A model generated the notes under the pieces. The model ran no database searches and was not told where the DNA came from. It saw only the letters and a list, made by a program, of their open reading frames with translations. Source: Actinomycetes bacterium (GTDB lineage Bacteria; Actinomycetota; Actinomycetes; S36-B12; UBA5976). From it: 6,027 nucleotides of DNA. The translations under genes were made by a program, and so were the position numbers. How positions within the stretch are numbered: the stretch's first letter is position 1; every line of letters starts with the position of its first letter. Location: assembly GCA_021784375.1 (NCBI GenBank), contig JAJXSV010000141.1, positions 1-6,027 of the forward strand, in the 5' to 3' direction. Below are positions 5,703 to 6,027 of this stretch, piece after piece.

Positions 5703-5933
5703 ATGAAGGCACGCCTGGCGATTGTCGTGGTCACCGGCGTTACCGTTGCTGTCGCTTCCGTCACCCTGATGCAAGTGCGCTCGAAGCGCGAGCAGGACGT
5801 CGCGACTCTGCAAGCATCCCTGACCGCCGATGCCGCGTTGCGCGCTGCCGCCCAAGCGCTTCGATCCGGCATCAGGGACGGCAGCGCGGCATGGAATCCC
5901 GCCACGCACACTGCCTCGAGCGCAAGGGACTGA
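5703..5933 (+). CDS. Small single-pass membrane protein of unknown function
   Basis: This 76-residue protein is not recognised. It starts MKAR, followed by a hydrophobic segment at about 5-23 that reads as an uncleaved membrane anchor or signal sequence, then a charged RSKREQD stretch and an Ala/Leu-rich region (about 35-58) likely helical, and a polar C-terminus. Start choice is uncertain. GGGAG lies ten bases before ATG 5703; GTG 5697 is also in frame; and an ATG at 5457 with a strong AGGAGG eight bases upstream would give 158 residues. I prefer the short form because the extra 82 residues are Pro/Ala/Thr/Cys-rich, use rarer codons and look like translated non-coding DNA. The gene is divergent from the fibre cluster and ends shortly before an insertion sequence, so it may be unrelated to either or have a disturbed 3' end. 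Confidence 0.5.
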   Translation: MKARLAIVVVTGVTVAVASVTLMQVRSKREQDVATLQASLTADAALRAAAQALRSGIRDGSAAWNPATHTASSARD

Positions 5934-5945
5934 CCCGAGTTCGGT

Positions 5946-6027
5946 TGACTCCTAACATGTGGGGCTGCGGCCCTGCTGGAAGGAGCCCGAGATGCCGAGG
6001 GCGTATCCGCAAGAGTTCAAGGACGAT
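5946..6027 (+). mobile_element. Left end of an IS3-type insertion sequence (runs off the window)
   Basis: A transposase gene begins at 5992, and the bases just upstream include TGACTCCTAACATGTGG from 5947, a plausible inverted-repeat terminus beginning with TG as in IS3 elements. The boundary is an estimate: no matching right end or target duplication can be seen because the element leaves the window. A small GC hairpin at about 5961-5972 lies in the transposase leader. Confidence 0.45.
5992..6027 (+). CDS. IS3-family transposase (OrfA-type), N-terminal fragment
   Basis: Only the first 12 codons are present, and the gene continues past the window end. The residues MPRAYPQEFKDD match the characteristic start of actinobacterial IS3-family transposases (M-P-x-x-Y-P-x-E-F-x-D-D), which continue into a helix-turn-helix that binds the element ends. 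AAGGAG at 5980-5985 sits six bases before the ATG. The motif is short but distinctive; the family is recognised from memory and the rest of the gene is not visible. Confidence 0.72.
   Translation, partial: MPRAYPQEFKDD

Noticed and set aside
1..6027. CRISPR array, tRNA or rRNA genes
   Set aside because: No regularly spaced direct repeats, no cloverleaf-like pattern and no rRNA-like conserved stretch were seen.

Overview
The window is GC-rich (mostly G or C at third codon positions), with strong AGGAG-type ribosome binding sites and short intergenic gaps. Together with protein family flavour this suggests a high-GC Gram-positive bacterium, most likely an actinomycete. The organism cannot be named from the sequence alone.

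Layout. Bases 1-286 hold no convincing gene: an AT-richer patch around 60-118 and a small structured leader at 222-258. A short ORF at 287-469 has a good ribosome binding site and a start resembling small antibiotic-biosynthesis-monooxygenase (ABM)-like proteins, but it stops early and is probably a remnant. Bases 470-1000 have no convincing gene but contain a long, nearly perfect foldback at 653-727 (32-bp stem, 10-nt loop). A soluble PAS-PAS histidine kinase follows on the plus strand at 1001-2494.

The core of the window is a minus-strand cluster read from 5343 down to 2554. It encodes a TasA/CalY (camelysin)-like secreted protein, a second secreted beta-rich protein that looks like a divergent relative of the first, a SipW/eukaryote-type signal peptidase I with a Ser-His dyad, and an OmpR-type response regulator. 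The second protein and the peptidase overlap by ATGA, and the regulator starts 27 bases after the peptidase. The kinase converges tail-to-tail on the regulator with only 59 bases between them, so it is the likely partner. The inferred system is a self-contained extracellular fibre or surface-protein locus: two subunits, a dedicated signal peptidase, and a local two-component system. The first gene has an unusual 39-nt hairpin directly against its ribosome binding site, and a GC-rich hairpin sits just after its stop codon. Both could set subunit levels.

To the right, divergent from the cluster, is a small unknown single-pass membrane protein. After it come the first 12 codons of an IS3-type transposase, which runs off the window, so an insertion sequence borders the locus.
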